Shown: piece by piece, positions 1-6,851 of the stretch | Position numbering within the stretch: the first letter of the stretch is position 1 | How the letters are laid out: the number at the start of each line of letters is the position of its first letter | Assembly (NCBI GenBank): GCA_049303435.1 | Contig: JBAQNC010000180.1 | Span: 1-17,039 of the forward strand | From: Parvibaculum sp049303435 | GTDB taxonomy: Bacteria > Pseudomonadota > Alphaproteobacteria > Parvibaculales > Parvibaculaceae | Reading direction: 5' to 3' | Length of the DNA: 17,039 bases | Position numbers and translations under genes: made by a program | Notes under the pieces: generated by a model | The model's input: the letters and a program-made list of their open reading frames with translations, nothing else | Database searches by the model: none | Told to the model about the DNA's origin: nothing

Positions 1-756
1 TTCCTCTCGCCCGACGTCAACAATCGCACGGACGAGTGGGGTGGCTCTCTGGAAAATCGCGCCCGCCTTCTTCTTGAAATTGTCAGAGCTGTACGCAAAG
101 CAGTTGGTCCCGACTTTCCCATTTCGGTCAAACTCAACTCGGCGGATTTTCAGCGCGGCGGCTTCGTCCATGAAGACGCCATCAAGGTCGCACGCTGGCT
201 CAACGACGAAAGTCTCGACCTGCTTGAAATTTCTGGCGGCACATACGAGCAACCGCGCCTTGTCGGCCTCGACGATCTGACGCTCCATCCGGAAAAATCA
301 GAAAAGCGGAAAGAAAGCACCATCGCGCGTGAAGCCTATTTCCTCGAATACGCAAAGGATATACGCGCCGCGACCACCATGCCGCTGATGGTGACAGGCG
401 GCTTCCGGACCGCCGAAGGGATGAATGCTGCTCTCGCCAGCCATACGATTGATGTCGTCGGGCTGGGTCGTCCGCTTTGCATCGATCCTTCCGCGCCTGC
501 CAGGTTGCTCAGCGGTGCAGCGCGTGAGATTCCTGCTTACGAAAAGACATTGCAGATCGGCCCCGGCATTCTCGGGCCTCACAGCCGCTTCAACCTCGTC
601 AAGGCGCTCAACGGCTGGGGCCAGCAAGGCTGGTTCTGTTTGCAAATTTTGCGCATGGGCGCCGGGCTCGATCCCGACAAGAAACTCGGCGTCTTCAAAG
701 CCTTCCGCGACTACGCGAAAAACGAAGCCAGGACCGCCGCTGCATTGGTGCGCTGA
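1..756 (+). CDS. NADH:flavin oxidoreductase, Old Yellow Enzyme family (5' truncated)
   Basis: The reading frame is open from the first base and stops at TGA 754-756, so 251 C-terminal residues are visible and the start lies outside the window. The segment with R9, WGGSLENR (about 13-20) and the following helix is the signature of the FMN-binding TIM-barrel OYE family. Later barrel strands read VKLNSADF, LLEISGGTYE and PLMVTGGF, and VVGLGRPL is the usual phosphate/FMN-binding end of the barrel. The protein ends soon after this region and has no iron-sulfur or second FAD/NAD domain. It is therefore a single-domain OYE-type reductase rather than a 2,4-dienoyl-CoA or trimethylamine dehydrogenase-like enzyme. 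Members reduce activated C=C bonds of enones and related electrophiles with NAD(P)H in the cytoplasm. The substrate cannot be inferred here. No clear terminator follows. Confidence 0.9.
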   Translation, partial: FLSPDVNNRTDEWGGSLENRARLLLEIVRAVRKAVGPDFPISVKLNSADFQRGGFVHEDAIKVARWLNDESLDLLEISGGTYEQPRLVGLDDLTLHPEKSEKRKESTIAREAYFLEYAKDIRAATTMPLMVTGGFRTAEGMNAALASHTIDVVGLGRPLCIDPSAPARLLSGAAREIPAYEKTLQIGPGILGPHSRFNLVKALNGWGQQGWFCLQILRMGAGLDPDKKLGVFKAFRDYAKNEARTAAALVR

Positions 757-977
757 GTGAACCTCTTCCACCTCTTTACGCTCGGATGAAGGGCTTCCTT
801 TTGGGCGAGGATAAGTTTTAGGCGAAATAAAAAATATCCCCTCATCCTGAGGAGAGCCTCTTGGCGCGTCTTGCGGCATAACCCGATCTCCATCGACGGG
901 CGAGCGACGCGCGCGTCTCTATCCCCACCCGAAGAATGGCGTCCAGGAGTGGCGTTCAGGCGCGCGCATGCCACACG

Positions 978-1019
978 CTCGATTTCTTGCAGGAAACACT
1001 CGACTTCTTGCAGGAAACG
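978..1019. repeat. 21-bp tandem duplication
   Basis: Two adjacent 21-base units, 978-998 and 999-1019, begin CTCGATTTCTTGCAGGAAAC and CTCGACTTCTTGCAGGAAAC. They differ at one internal base and at the final base. A third partial copy (CTCG) starts at 1020. No coding role is apparent. Confidence 0.85.
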
Positions 1020-1143
1020 CTCGCCTTTTCGTGCGAACCGTTCTCATCATGCCGCGCTTATCCTGCAATTCCGTTGTCGCCCGATCAAGGCGGTAGAGGT
1101 CGATTTCGGTGTTGATGAAAAACATCGGCGCTTAAAACGCCAC

Positions 1144-1245
1144 GCAACCCCGCTCAAACGGAAGCCCCGGATTATCCTGTCAGGCGTTCCCTTGCGGGGT
1201 TGCTATTGGATGTGCTTCTCGCACTCGCCCTGACTATTGAGCCGG
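1144..1245 (+). other. Possible structured RNA or terminator-like segment
   Basis: GCAACCCCGC (1144-1153) and GCGGGGTTGC (1194-1203) are perfect complements 40 bases apart. An alternative fold pairs AAGCCCCGG (about 1162-1170) with CCGGGCTT (1235-1242 region), and encloses TCAGGCG (about 1180-1186) against CGCCCTGA. The downstream arm runs straight into six T residues. These competing helices plus a T-run could mark a small RNA 3' end, but no known RNA family was recognised. A chance or relic structure is possible. Confidence 0.3.
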
Positions 1246-1514
1246 GCTTTTTTCATCGCCTTGCCGCCAGCGCACTCAATGTGAGTAACTCGGACGTCAG
1301 GGTTTTTTTGCGCTCTTGGCCTAAACGGTTCACTGACCGGTCGCCCATGAAGAACGCGTCTGGCGGGCTATGAAATGCATATGTCCGTTGATGTTCGGAC
1401 GTTATGTTCAGGACCTTGCCTGCGTAGGTGGAGCCATCTTCGAAACCTCCCCTTCATTGAGACAATAAAACGCTACGCCTCAAAAAAAGGGAGCGCAATA
1501 GAAAACGTAAAATT

Positions 1515-1553
1515 CATTTTGTCCTTTATTGCCGCACCTTTATCGGCAAAATG
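1515..1553. promoter_or_regulatory. Operator-like inverted repeat upstream of the lactonase
   Basis: TTGCCG (1529-1534) and CGGCAA (1544-1549) form a palindrome with 9 bases between the arms. It is nested in outer arms CATTTTG (1515-1521) and CAAAATG (1547-1553). CCTTTAT also occurs twice, 14 bases apart. The element lies just upstream of a possible -35 box, which is a typical place for a regulator site. It does not look like a canonical lux box. Confidence 0.35.
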
Positions 1554-1564
1554 AGTCAATCAGG

Positions 1565-1596
1565 TTGACGTATTTAATCCGTATAAGAATTAATAT
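1565..1596 (+). promoter_or_regulatory. Possible promoter of the lactonase gene
   Basis: TTGACG (1565-1570) is a good -35 candidate. The following AT-rich stretch offers TAATAT (1591-1596, spacing 20) or overlapping weaker -10 candidates. Spacing is not ideal, so the assignment is tentative. Confidence 0.3.
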
Positions 1597-1620
1597 TGTT
1601 TCAGGTCGAGGGGGCGAGGA

Positions 1621-2400
1621 ATGAAACTATTGTCTGCTCGTTGTGGGCATATTGATGTCGATATCGGCTTGCTTGAAGGTGGTGGTATCAATGGCAATCT
1701 GCGTCGCGTGCCATCCATGTGTTTCATCATCGAGCATCCTGAAGGGCTGGTGCTCTGGGATACCAGCATGCACCCTTGCATTTGCGCGGACCCGACAGGT
1801 TATTGGGGGAGGCTTGCGACGACGGTTACCGTGCCGCATTACAGCGAGAATGAGACGCTTCTGGCGCGGCTTGCTCAGGCGGGTATTGACGCGAGCCAGA
1901 TCCGCTTCGTCATAAATTCTCATCTGCATAATGATCATTGCGGCATGAATCGCTTCTTTCCACAGGCGACCGTTTTACTGCGCCGCAGTGAGTTCGATCA
2001 CGCGGTTGGCCTTATGGACACCGGCAAGCATGGCTATGTGCGCGATGATTTCTACGGCGACGGTCAGACCGTTGAGATGATTGAGTATGACGATAGCTTT
2101 GATGTTTTCGATGATGGACGCTTGAAGCTCCTTTCCACCGTCGGTCACACGCCGGGACATCAGAGTCTTCAGGTGACCTTTCCGTCCGGTCGGCAATTCG
2201 TGATGACCGGAGACGCGCTCTACACATCGCGACAATTGGCGACGCGCCAGCCGCCCGGTCTTGTCTTTGACAAGTCCGAAGCGCTGGTCAGCGCCAATCG
2301 CCTTGCCGATCTTGGCGACAAGGGCGCGACGGTGCTCATCCATCACGAGCCAGGCATCTGGTCGGACAAGGCCGATGTCGAAACGCTATGGCAGGAGTGA
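1621..2400 (+). CDS. N-acyl homoserine lactonase family metallo-hydrolase
   Basis: A 259-residue cytoplasmic metallo-beta-lactamase-fold protein with no signal peptide. The dinuclear zinc motif HLHNDH is at 101-106. The remaining ligands fit H176 in GHTPGH (175-180), the Asp of TGDALY (196-201), and a His of IHHEP (240-244). Overall length, the N-terminal MKLLSARCG strand and the long loop before the HxHxDH motif match the AiiA/AttM (BlcC) class of lactonases. That class opens the lactone ring of acyl-homoserine lactone signals, and some members open other lactones such as gamma-butyrolactone. A GGGGG/GAGGA ribosome site precedes ATG 1621. No luxI or luxR homologue is visible nearby, so it appears to be an orphan quorum-quenching or lactone-using enzyme. 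A different lactone substrate remains possible. Confidence 0.85.
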   Translation: MKLLSARCGHIDVDIGLLEGGGINGNLRRVPSMCFIIEHPEGLVLWDTSMHPCICADPTGYWGRLATTVTVPHYSENETLLARLAQAGIDASQIRFVINSHLHNDHCGMNRFFPQATVLLRRSEFDHAVGLMDTGKHGYVRDDFYGDGQTVEMIEYDDSFDVFDDGRLKLLSTVGHTPGHQSLQVTFPSGRQFVMTGDALYTSRQLATRQPPGLVFDKSEALVSANRLADLGDKGATVLIHHEPGIWSDKADVETLWQE

Positions 2401-2423
2401 GTGGTTCGGTCTGGCGAGCCAAC

Positions 2424-2455
2424 AAAAAAGGCCGGAGCATTTGCTCCGGCCTTTT
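2424..2455. terminator. Bidirectional intrinsic terminator
   Basis: AAAAGGCCGGAGC (2426-2438) and GCTCCGGCCTTTT (2443-2455) form a perfect 13-bp hairpin with an ATTT loop. T-runs occur on both strands. It lies between the convergent lactonase (stop 2400) and glnA (stop 2476) and should end both transcripts. Confidence 0.93.
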
Positions 2456-2475
2456 GCTCTTCAAAGACGTGAAGA

Positions 2476-3882
2476 TTAGCAGCTGTAGTACATGTCGAAT
2501 TCAACCGGGTGCGGCGTCATTTCGTAACGCAGGCATTCTTCCCACTTCAGTTCGGTGTAACCATCGATCTGTTCCTTGGAAAACACGCCGCCCTTGAGCA
2601 GGAAGTCGTGATCGGCTTCGAGCGAGGTCAGGGCTTCGCGGAGGCTGCCGGCGACCGTCGGGATTGCTTTCAACTCTTCGGCGGGCAAGTCATAGAGGTT
2701 CTTGTCCATCGGAGCGCCCGGATCGATCTTGTTTTCGATGCCGTCAAGACCGGCCATGCACATCGCGGCAAAGGCGAGATAGGGATTCGCCGTCGGATCG
2801 GGGAAGCGGATTTCGATGCGCTTCGACTTCGGCGACGAGCCATGCGGAATACGGCAGGAAGCCGAACGGTTGCGCGCCGAATAGGCGAGCAGCACGGGGG
2901 CTTCATAACCCGGCACCAGACGCTTGTAGGAGTTGGTGGACGGGTTGGTGAAGGCGTTGAGGGCCTTGGCGTGCTTCAGGATGCCACCGATGTACCACAG
3001 GCATTCCTGGCTGAGGTCGGCATATTTGTTGCCGGCGAACAGCGGCTTGCCGCCCTTCCAGATCGACTGATGGCAATGCATGCCCGAGCCGTTATCGCCG
3101 AAGACGGGCTTCGGCATGAACGTCGCCGACTTGCCATAGGCATGAGCGACGTTGTGGATGGCGTATTTGTAGTACTGCAGGTGGTCGGCAACCGTCGTCA
3201 GCGTGTTGAACTTGATGCCGAGTTCGTGCTGGGCGGAGGCCACTTCGTGATGGTGCTTTTCGATCGTGACGCCCATCTCTTCCATGACGGTGAGCATTTC
3301 GCCGCGAATGTCCTGGCTGGCGTCAATCGGGTTGATCGGGAAATAGCCGCCCTTCGTGCGCACGCGATGGCCCATATTGCCTGTTTCGTAATGCGTGTCG
3401 GTATTGGTCGGCAGTTCTGCGGCGTCGAGTTCGAAGCCGGTCTTGTAAGGTGTGACCGAGAACTTCACGTCGTCGAAAAGAAAGAATTCGGCTTCCGGTC
3501 CGAACACGATCGTGTCGCCGAAACCGCCGGACACAACATATGCCTCGGCGCGCTTGGCGGTCGAGCGCGGGTCGCGGTCATAGAGTTCTCCGCTGGGCTC
3601 GGTGATGTCGCAGATGATGGCGAGAGTGTTCTGGGCGTAGAAGGGGTCGATGACAGCCGTTTCCAGATCAGGCTTCAGGAGCATGTCGGATTCATTGATG
3701 GCCTTCCAGCCCGCAATCGACGATCCGTCGAACATTGTGCCTTCGGCAAAGAATTCTTCGTCGCAGAAGCCGATGTCGAAAGTGACATGCTGCATCTTGC
3801 CGCGCGGATCGGTAAAGCGCAGATCGATGTACTTGACGTCTTTGTCTTTAATCAGCTGCTGAATGGAGGCGTAATCAGCCAT
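2476..3882 (-). CDS. glnA: Glutamine synthetase type I (GSI-beta)
   Basis: A 468-residue protein, the full length for bacterial dodecameric GS. It catalyses ATP-dependent amidation of glutamate to glutamine in the cytoplasm. The N-terminal beta-grasp domain (about 1-100) includes FDGSSIAGW (51-59). The catalytic domain shows FGPEAEFF (127-134), GSGMHCHQS (265-273, metal and substrate binding), NPSTNSYKRL (313-322) and NRSASCRIP (338-346). KNLYDLP places Tyr397 at exactly the adenylylation position of enteric GS, so control by GlnE is expected. The start is preceded by GAGGA. The gene follows glnB on the same strand with a 72-base gap and ends at the shared terminator. This is the standard nitrogen-assimilation pair of alphaproteobacteria. 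Confidence 0.98.
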   Translation of the reverse strand: MADYASIQQLIKDKDVKYIDLRFTDPRGKMQHVTFDIGFCDEEFFAEGTMFDGSSIAGWKAINESDMLLKPDLETAVIDPFYAQNTLAIICDITEPSGELYDRDPRSTAKRAEAYVVSGGFGDTIVFGPEAEFFLFDDVKFSVTPYKTGFELDAAELPTNTDTHYETGNMGHRVRTKGGYFPINPIDASQDIRGEMLTVMEEMGVTIEKHHHEVASAQHELGIKFNTLTTVADHLQYYKYAIHNVAHAYGKSATFMPKPVFGDNGSGMHCHQSIWKGGKPLFAGNKYADLSQECLWYIGGILKHAKALNAFTNPSTNSYKRLVPGYEAPVLLAYSARNRSASCRIPHGSSPKSKRIEIRFPDPTANPYLAFAAMCMAGLDGIENKIDPGAPMDKNLYDLPAEELKAIPTVAGSLREALTSLEADHDFLLKGGVFSKEQIDGYTELKWEECLRYEMTPHPVEFDMYYSC

Positions 3883-3930
3883 TTCGTCATTCCTCGTTGT
3901 GAATTGATAGAGGTGAGAGGGTATGTAGTT

Positions 3931-3950
3931 CCTGCCGCTGGAAGGGCAGG
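3931..3950 (-). other. Hairpin between glnB and glnA
   Basis: CCTGCC (3931-3936) and GGCAGG (3945-3950) can pair 4 bases after the glnB stop, with an 8-base loop and no T-run. It may reduce readthrough or stabilise the glnB 3' end, so that glnB and glnA levels differ. Evidence is structural only. Confidence 0.35.
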
Positions 3951-3954
3951 GAGG

Positions 3955-4293
3955 TTAGATAGCTTCGACGCCGGTTTCGCCGGTGCGGATGCGAATGGCT
4001 TCTTCGACAGTTGAAATGAAAATCTTCCCGTCGCCAATACGTCCGGTTCGGGCAGCTGCCTGAATGGCGTCGACGGCCTTGGCGACCATCCCGTCATCAA
4101 GCACGATTTCAATTTTCACCTTCGGCAGGAAATCGACAACATATTCTGCCCCGCGGTAAAGTTCGGTGTGTCCCTTCTGCCGTCCAAAGCCCTTGGCCTC
4201 GGTCACGGTGATGCCCTGCAGGCCGACTTCCTGAAGAGCTTCCTTCACTTCGTCGAGCTTGAACGGCTTGATGATCGCTTCGATCTTCTTCAT
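3955..4293 (-). CDS. glnB: Nitrogen regulatory protein PII
   Basis: A 112-residue protein, the canonical PII length. It begins MKKIEAIIKPFKLDEVKEAL. The T-loop contains Tyr46 and Tyr51 in ELYRGAEYVVDF, and Tyr51 is the uridylylation site. The B-loop reads AARTGRIGDGKIF and the C-loop ends in RIRTGETG. PII trimers bind ATP/ADP and 2-oxoglutarate and signal nitrogen status to GlnE, NtrB and other targets. The location directly upstream of glnA indicates GlnB rather than GlnK, which usually sits beside amtB. A sigma-54 type promoter lies about 55 bases upstream of the start, and AAAGG precedes the ATG. Confidence 0.97.
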   Translation of the reverse strand: MKKIEAIIKPFKLDEVKEALQEVGLQGITVTEAKGFGRQKGHTELYRGAEYVVDFLPKVKIEIVLDDGMVAKAVDAIQAAARTGRIGDGKIFISTVEEAIRIRTGETGVEAI

Positions 4294-4313
4294 TGCCTTT
4301 GACGTCCTTTAAC

Positions 4314-4343
4314 ATTTGGTCGGTGACGACCGTCTGACCAAAT
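4314..4343 (-). promoter_or_regulatory. Inverted repeat at the predicted glnB transcription start
   Basis: ATTTGGTC (4314-4321) and GACCAAAT (4336-4343) are perfect complements. An inner pair, CGGT (4321-4324) and ACCG (4329-4332), can extend or replace the stem. The element straddles the start expected from the sigma-54 box (around 4338). It could be a 5' leader hairpin or an operator. Confidence 0.45.
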
Positions 4344-4348
4344 GGGTT

Positions 4349-4364
4349 AGCATGGGCCGTGCCA
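4349..4364 (-). promoter_or_regulatory. Sigma-54 (-24/-12) promoter of glnB-glnA
   Basis: On the minus strand the sequence reads TGGCACGGCCCATGCT. The -24 element TGGCACG is perfect. The -12 element is ATGCT against the consensus TTGCW. GG and GC are exactly 10 bases apart, as RpoN requires. A second TGGCAC lies 14 bases upstream. The expected transcript starts about 45 bases before the glnB ATG. Confidence 0.75.
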
Positions 4365-4421
4365 CTTGAGCGGTGCCAAATTATTGATATAATTCAATAA
4401 GTTGCCGGATGTGGATAAGTC

Positions 4422-4440
4422 TTGCGCACTCTCTGAGCAA
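4422..4440. promoter_or_regulatory. NtrC-like enhancer site
   Basis: TTGCGCACTCTCTGAGCAA contains TGC-N11-GCA, the half-site spacing of the NtrC binding consensus. It sits about 60-75 bases upstream of the sigma-54 box, and a second GCGCA-containing partial repeat lies at about 4443-4448. Position and spacing fit an enhancer, although the inner bases are not the enteric consensus. Confidence 0.4.
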
Positions 4441-4596
4441 TAAATATGCGCAAAAAATAATCAAAATGCCTACAAAAAGTGCAAATGTTTTTGAAGGCGC
4501 ACATCTCTTGCGCAGCTTTGCTTGACAGGAGAGAGGGGCTCCGGTCAAGAGGAGCGTGATGCGACCAATTTTACTAGTCTTTGAAAAGGAACATCG

Positions 4597-5772
4597 ATGC
4601 GTCCTGCCAATCAGGTTTTTGCCAATCTCGGGACCACGATTTTCACAGTCATGTCGGCCCTGTCCGCGGAACATGGCGCCATAAATCTGGGACAGGGCTT
4701 TCCCGACGATGAAGGGCCGGACGACGTTCGCGCCGTCGCCGCCAAGGCGCTGATCGACGGACCAAACCAATATCCGCCCATGCACGGCTTGCCGACGCTT
4801 CGTCAGGCCGTGGCAGCGGCCAACAAGCGCTTCTATGGCCTTGATGTCGACTGGCAGAAACAGGTGCTCGTCACCTCCGGCGCAACCGAAGCTTTGGGCG
4901 ATTGCCTGATGGCGCTGCTCAACCCCGGCGATGAGGCGATCATCATCGAGCCCGCCTACGACTGCTACAAACCGATCATCGAAGCAGCGGGTGCCAAATG
5001 CGTGTCCGTCGCGCTGGAGCCGCCGCATTGGACACTGCCCGTTGACAAACTGGCCGCCGCCTTCAGTGACAAAACCAAGCTCATAGTCCTCAACACGCCG
5101 ATGAACCCGACGGGCAAAGTCTTCACCCACGACGAGTTGCAGGTGATAGCCGACCTGGTATTGAAGCACGACAGCTATGCCGTTTGCGACGAGGTCTACG
5201 AACATCTCGTCTTTTCAGGCCACAGCCACATTCCACTCATGACGCTGCCGGGCATGGCTGAGCGTTGCGTGCGTGTCGGCTCGGCGGGCAAGACCTTCTC
5301 GCTCACCGGCTGGAAGATCGGCTATATCACTGGACCGGAAAACCTGATGACGCCGATCATGAAGGCGCACCAGTTCGTCACCTTCACCACCGCGCCAGCC
5401 ACCCAGACCGCCATCGCCTATGGCCTCTGCAAGGACGACAGCTATTTCGAAAGCCTTGCCTCATCGCTGGAAGCCAAACGCGACATTCTCGCAAAGGGTT
5501 TGATGGAAGCGGGCTTTGATGTGCTACCCACCGACGGCACCTATTTTATTTCCGCAGACTTTCGCCCGCTCGGATTTAACGGGACTGATGAGGAATTCTG
5601 CCGCGACATAACGATCAAGGCCAAGGTCGCCGCGATCCCGCTTTCTGCCTTCTATGCCGATCACGCGACTGCGCCGCATCACCTCGCGCGCTTCTGCTTC
5701 TGCAAGCAAGATGCAATTTTGTTGGAGTCGAGCAAGCGGCTGATGGAATACGCTAAAATCAAACAACTGTGA
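4597..5772 (+). CDS. PLP-dependent class I/II aminotransferase
   Basis: A 391-residue fold-type I aminotransferase. Visible features are the substrate loop NLGQGFPD (30-37), QYPPMHG (58-64) and VTSGATEAL (92-100). NPTG (170-173) is the conserved Asn loop, followed by CDEVYEHLVF (197-206) with D198 and Y201 contacting PLP. SAGKTFSLTGWKIG (229-242) carries Schiff-base Lys232. HLARFCFCK near the end carries the carboxylate-binding Arg. The overall pattern resembles the YbdL/kynurenine-aminotransferase-like group, which includes methionine, kynurenine and N-succinyl-diaminopimelate aminotransferases. The substrate cannot be fixed from sequence alone. The start follows AAAGGA. The gene ends a few bases before a palindrome at 5779-5801 that may help terminate the transcript. 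Confidence 0.9.
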   Translation: MRPANQVFANLGTTIFTVMSALSAEHGAINLGQGFPDDEGPDDVRAVAAKALIDGPNQYPPMHGLPTLRQAVAAANKRFYGLDVDWQKQVLVTSGATEALGDCLMALLNPGDEAIIIEPAYDCYKPIIEAAGAKCVSVALEPPHWTLPVDKLAAAFSDKTKLIVLNTPMNPTGKVFTHDELQVIADLVLKHDSYAVCDEVYEHLVFSGHSHIPLMTLPGMAERCVRVGSAGKTFSLTGWKIGYITGPENLMTPIMKAHQFVTFTTAPATQTAIAYGLCKDDSYFESLASSLEAKRDILAKGLMEAGFDVLPTDGTYFISADFRPLGFNGTDEEFCRDITIKAKVAAIPLSAFYADHATAPHHLARFCFCKQDAILLESSKRLMEYAKIKQL

Positions 5773-5778
5773 ATTGTC

Positions 5779-5801
5779 ATGGCCGGGCTTGCCCTGGCCA
5801 T
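5779..5801. repeat. REP-like intergenic palindrome
   Basis: ATGGCC (5779-5784) and GGCCAT (5796-5801) pair around GGGC-TT-GCCC. The pattern GTCATGGCCGGGCTTG, then a second GGCCAT, strongly resembles a dispersed palindrome I recall between genes in many Hyphomicrobiales genomes. That resemblance is from memory and should be searched. It may also act as a weak terminator for the aminotransferase. Confidence 0.55.
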
Positions 5802-5841
5802 CATCTTCTTGCTTTCTAACGTCGACAAGAAAGATCGGTTT

Positions 5842-6501
5842 ATGCTCAACGCCCTTCGCCGCGATCCTGCAGAATCTGCCGAATGGTTGGTAGTTTTTCT
5901 GCATGGCTACGGTTCGACTGGTGCCGACCTGATGACCTTCGCCGATTTCTGGCAGGCCTCTATGCCTAGGGTTGCCTTCGTGGCGCCCGATGGTCCGACG
6001 CCGGCAAAAGAAAGTGGTTTCCAATGGGTCGGGAAGCGACCGGGCGGTGATCCCAAGCTCTATGATGACGCAGTCGCGGTTCAGCCGATCATCGACGCTT
6101 TTGTTGATGAGGAATTGGCTCGCCTCAATCTCGCCGCCTCGCGTCTCGCGCTGGTGGGCTTTAGTCAGGGTACGCTAATGACATTACATTTGGGTCTGCG
6201 TCGCAAGGTGGCGCCCGCCGCATTGCTCGGCTATGCCGGTGGGCTTGTCGGACGCGAACATCTGGCGAAGGAAATGACTTCGCGCCCACCCACCATGCTC
6301 ATCAACGGCGAACTCGATGAGCTTGCGCCCGTCTATGGCATGCATGTGGCGGTCAAGGCCTTGTCTGAGGCGGGCATTGTCGTGGCGGGGCAGGCGGTGC
6401 CAGATCTCGGCCATGCCGTGAATGTCGACGCGCTTGTTTTCGGCGGGCGCTTCCTCCTTTCGGCTTTTGCTTATCGTCAAAAGCATGGGGTGGAGGGCTG
6501 A
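5842..6501 (+). CDS. Carboxylesterase/phospholipase-type alpha/beta hydrolase
   Basis: A 219-residue alpha/beta hydrolase of the small carboxylesterase (YpfH/phospholipase-carboxylesterase) type. The oxyanion region is FLHGYGSTGADL (19-30). The nucleophile elbow is GFSQG (106-110) with Ser108. Asp159 follows in INGELDELAP, and His191 in LGHAVN. I chose ATG 5842 because the in-frame ATG at 5779 lies inside a palindromic intergenic element and has no ribosome site. The extra residues it would add are not part of the family, whereas the shorter product has the usual length. Members hydrolyse short-chain esters or lysophospholipids, probably in the cytoplasm. The stop overlaps the next start by one base (TGATG), so the two are coupled. 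Confidence 0.85.
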   Translation: MLNALRRDPAESAEWLVVFLHGYGSTGADLMTFADFWQASMPRVAFVAPDGPTPAKESGFQWVGKRPGGDPKLYDDAVAVQPIIDAFVDEELARLNLAASRLALVGFSQGTLMTLHLGLRRKVAPAALLGYAGGLVGREHLAKEMTSRPPTMLINGELDELAPVYGMHVAVKALSEAGIVVAGQAVPDLGHAVNVDALVFGGRFLLSAFAYRQKHGVEG

Positions 6502-6851
6502 TGTTTTATCTTGTGCTCAAGGCCGCGATTTCTGGTGTCATCATCATGATCGTTTCGGAAGTCGCAAAACGCAGTCCGGGTCTCGCCGCGCTGATCGTAT
6601 CGCTCCCGCTGGTGTCGATTCTCGCCATTCTCTGGTTATGGAACGACACGGGCGACAGCGAGCGGATCGCTTCTCATGCGGAGGCGACATTCTGGTACGT
6701 ATTGCCCACGTTGCCCATGTTTCTAGTCTTGCCGATGTTGCTGCGAAATGGCGTTGGCTTCTGGCCAGCGCTGGCAGGTTCATGTTTGATGACCTTTGTG
6801 CTTTACCTGATTGCAGTCTGGATTGCGGGCCGATTTGGCGTGAATCTTTGA
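6501..6851 (+). CDS. DUF3147 family small inner-membrane protein
   Basis: A 116-residue hydrophobic protein with about four membrane segments (roughly 3-20, 28-48, 66-82 and 88-110). The motif SEVAKRSPGLAALIVSLPL after the first helix and the WNDTGD loop fit the DUF3147 family, whose function is not known. Its start overlaps the esterase stop (TGATG), with GGAGGG just upstream, so it is translated from the same message. No catalytic or metal site is visible. The 200 bases after it hold no gene, only a GCGAAAAGCGG-type stretch that may be an intergenic repeat relic. Confidence 0.75.
   Translation: MFYLVLKAAISGVIIMIVSEVAKRSPGLAALIVSLPLVSILAILWLWNDTGDSERIASHAEATFWYVLPTLPMFLVLPMLLRNGVGFWPALAGSCLMTFVLYLIAVWIAGRFGVNL

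Larger units (their letters stand above)
757..1620. other. Long gene-free region upstream of the lactonase
   Basis: About 860 bases without a convincing gene. The few open frames have poor composition and no family features. The segment at 840-856, CCTCATCCTGAGGAG, resembles one arm of dispersed palindromes common between genes in Hyphomicrobiales. This is recollection, not a search. Further on are three sets of short tandem duplications (947-972, 978-1019, 1387-1414), a foldable segment with perfect 10-base arms (1144-1203), T-runs near 1239-1244 and 1302-1309, and an AT-rich end (about 1470-1600) holding an inverted repeat and possible promoter for the next gene. No tRNA, SRP RNA, RNase P or tmRNA signature was found. 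Confidence 0.6.
4294..4596. other. Divergent regulatory region between glnB and the aminotransferase
   Basis: About 300 bases with no gene. The glnB-proximal half holds the hairpin, sigma-54 box and NtrC-like site listed separately. The stretch 4380-4500 is AT-rich and may bend. The aminotransferase side shows only AAAGGA (about 4585-4590) as a ribosome site, and no convincing sigma-70 promoter was picked out. Confidence 0.6.

Noticed and set aside
978..1019. A CRISPR-like repeat
   Set aside because: The two units are directly adjacent with no spacer, and there are only two full copies.
871..1233. A 120-codon plus-strand frame in the long intergenic region
   Set aside because: It is Arg/Ser/His-rich low-quality sequence, runs through the tandem duplications and the foldable segment, and has no ribosome site or family feature.
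757..1620. Possible tRNA, tmRNA, 4.5S or RNase P RNA gene
   Set aside because: Signature sequences of these RNAs (T-loop, tag-coding frame, SRP tetraloop region, RNase P core) were looked for and not found.
2509..4014. A 501-codon open frame on the plus strand opposite glnA
   Set aside because: It is antisense to glnA and part of glnB, which have full-length family matches on the other strand. The translated product has no recognisable motifs. High third-position GC creates such mirror frames.
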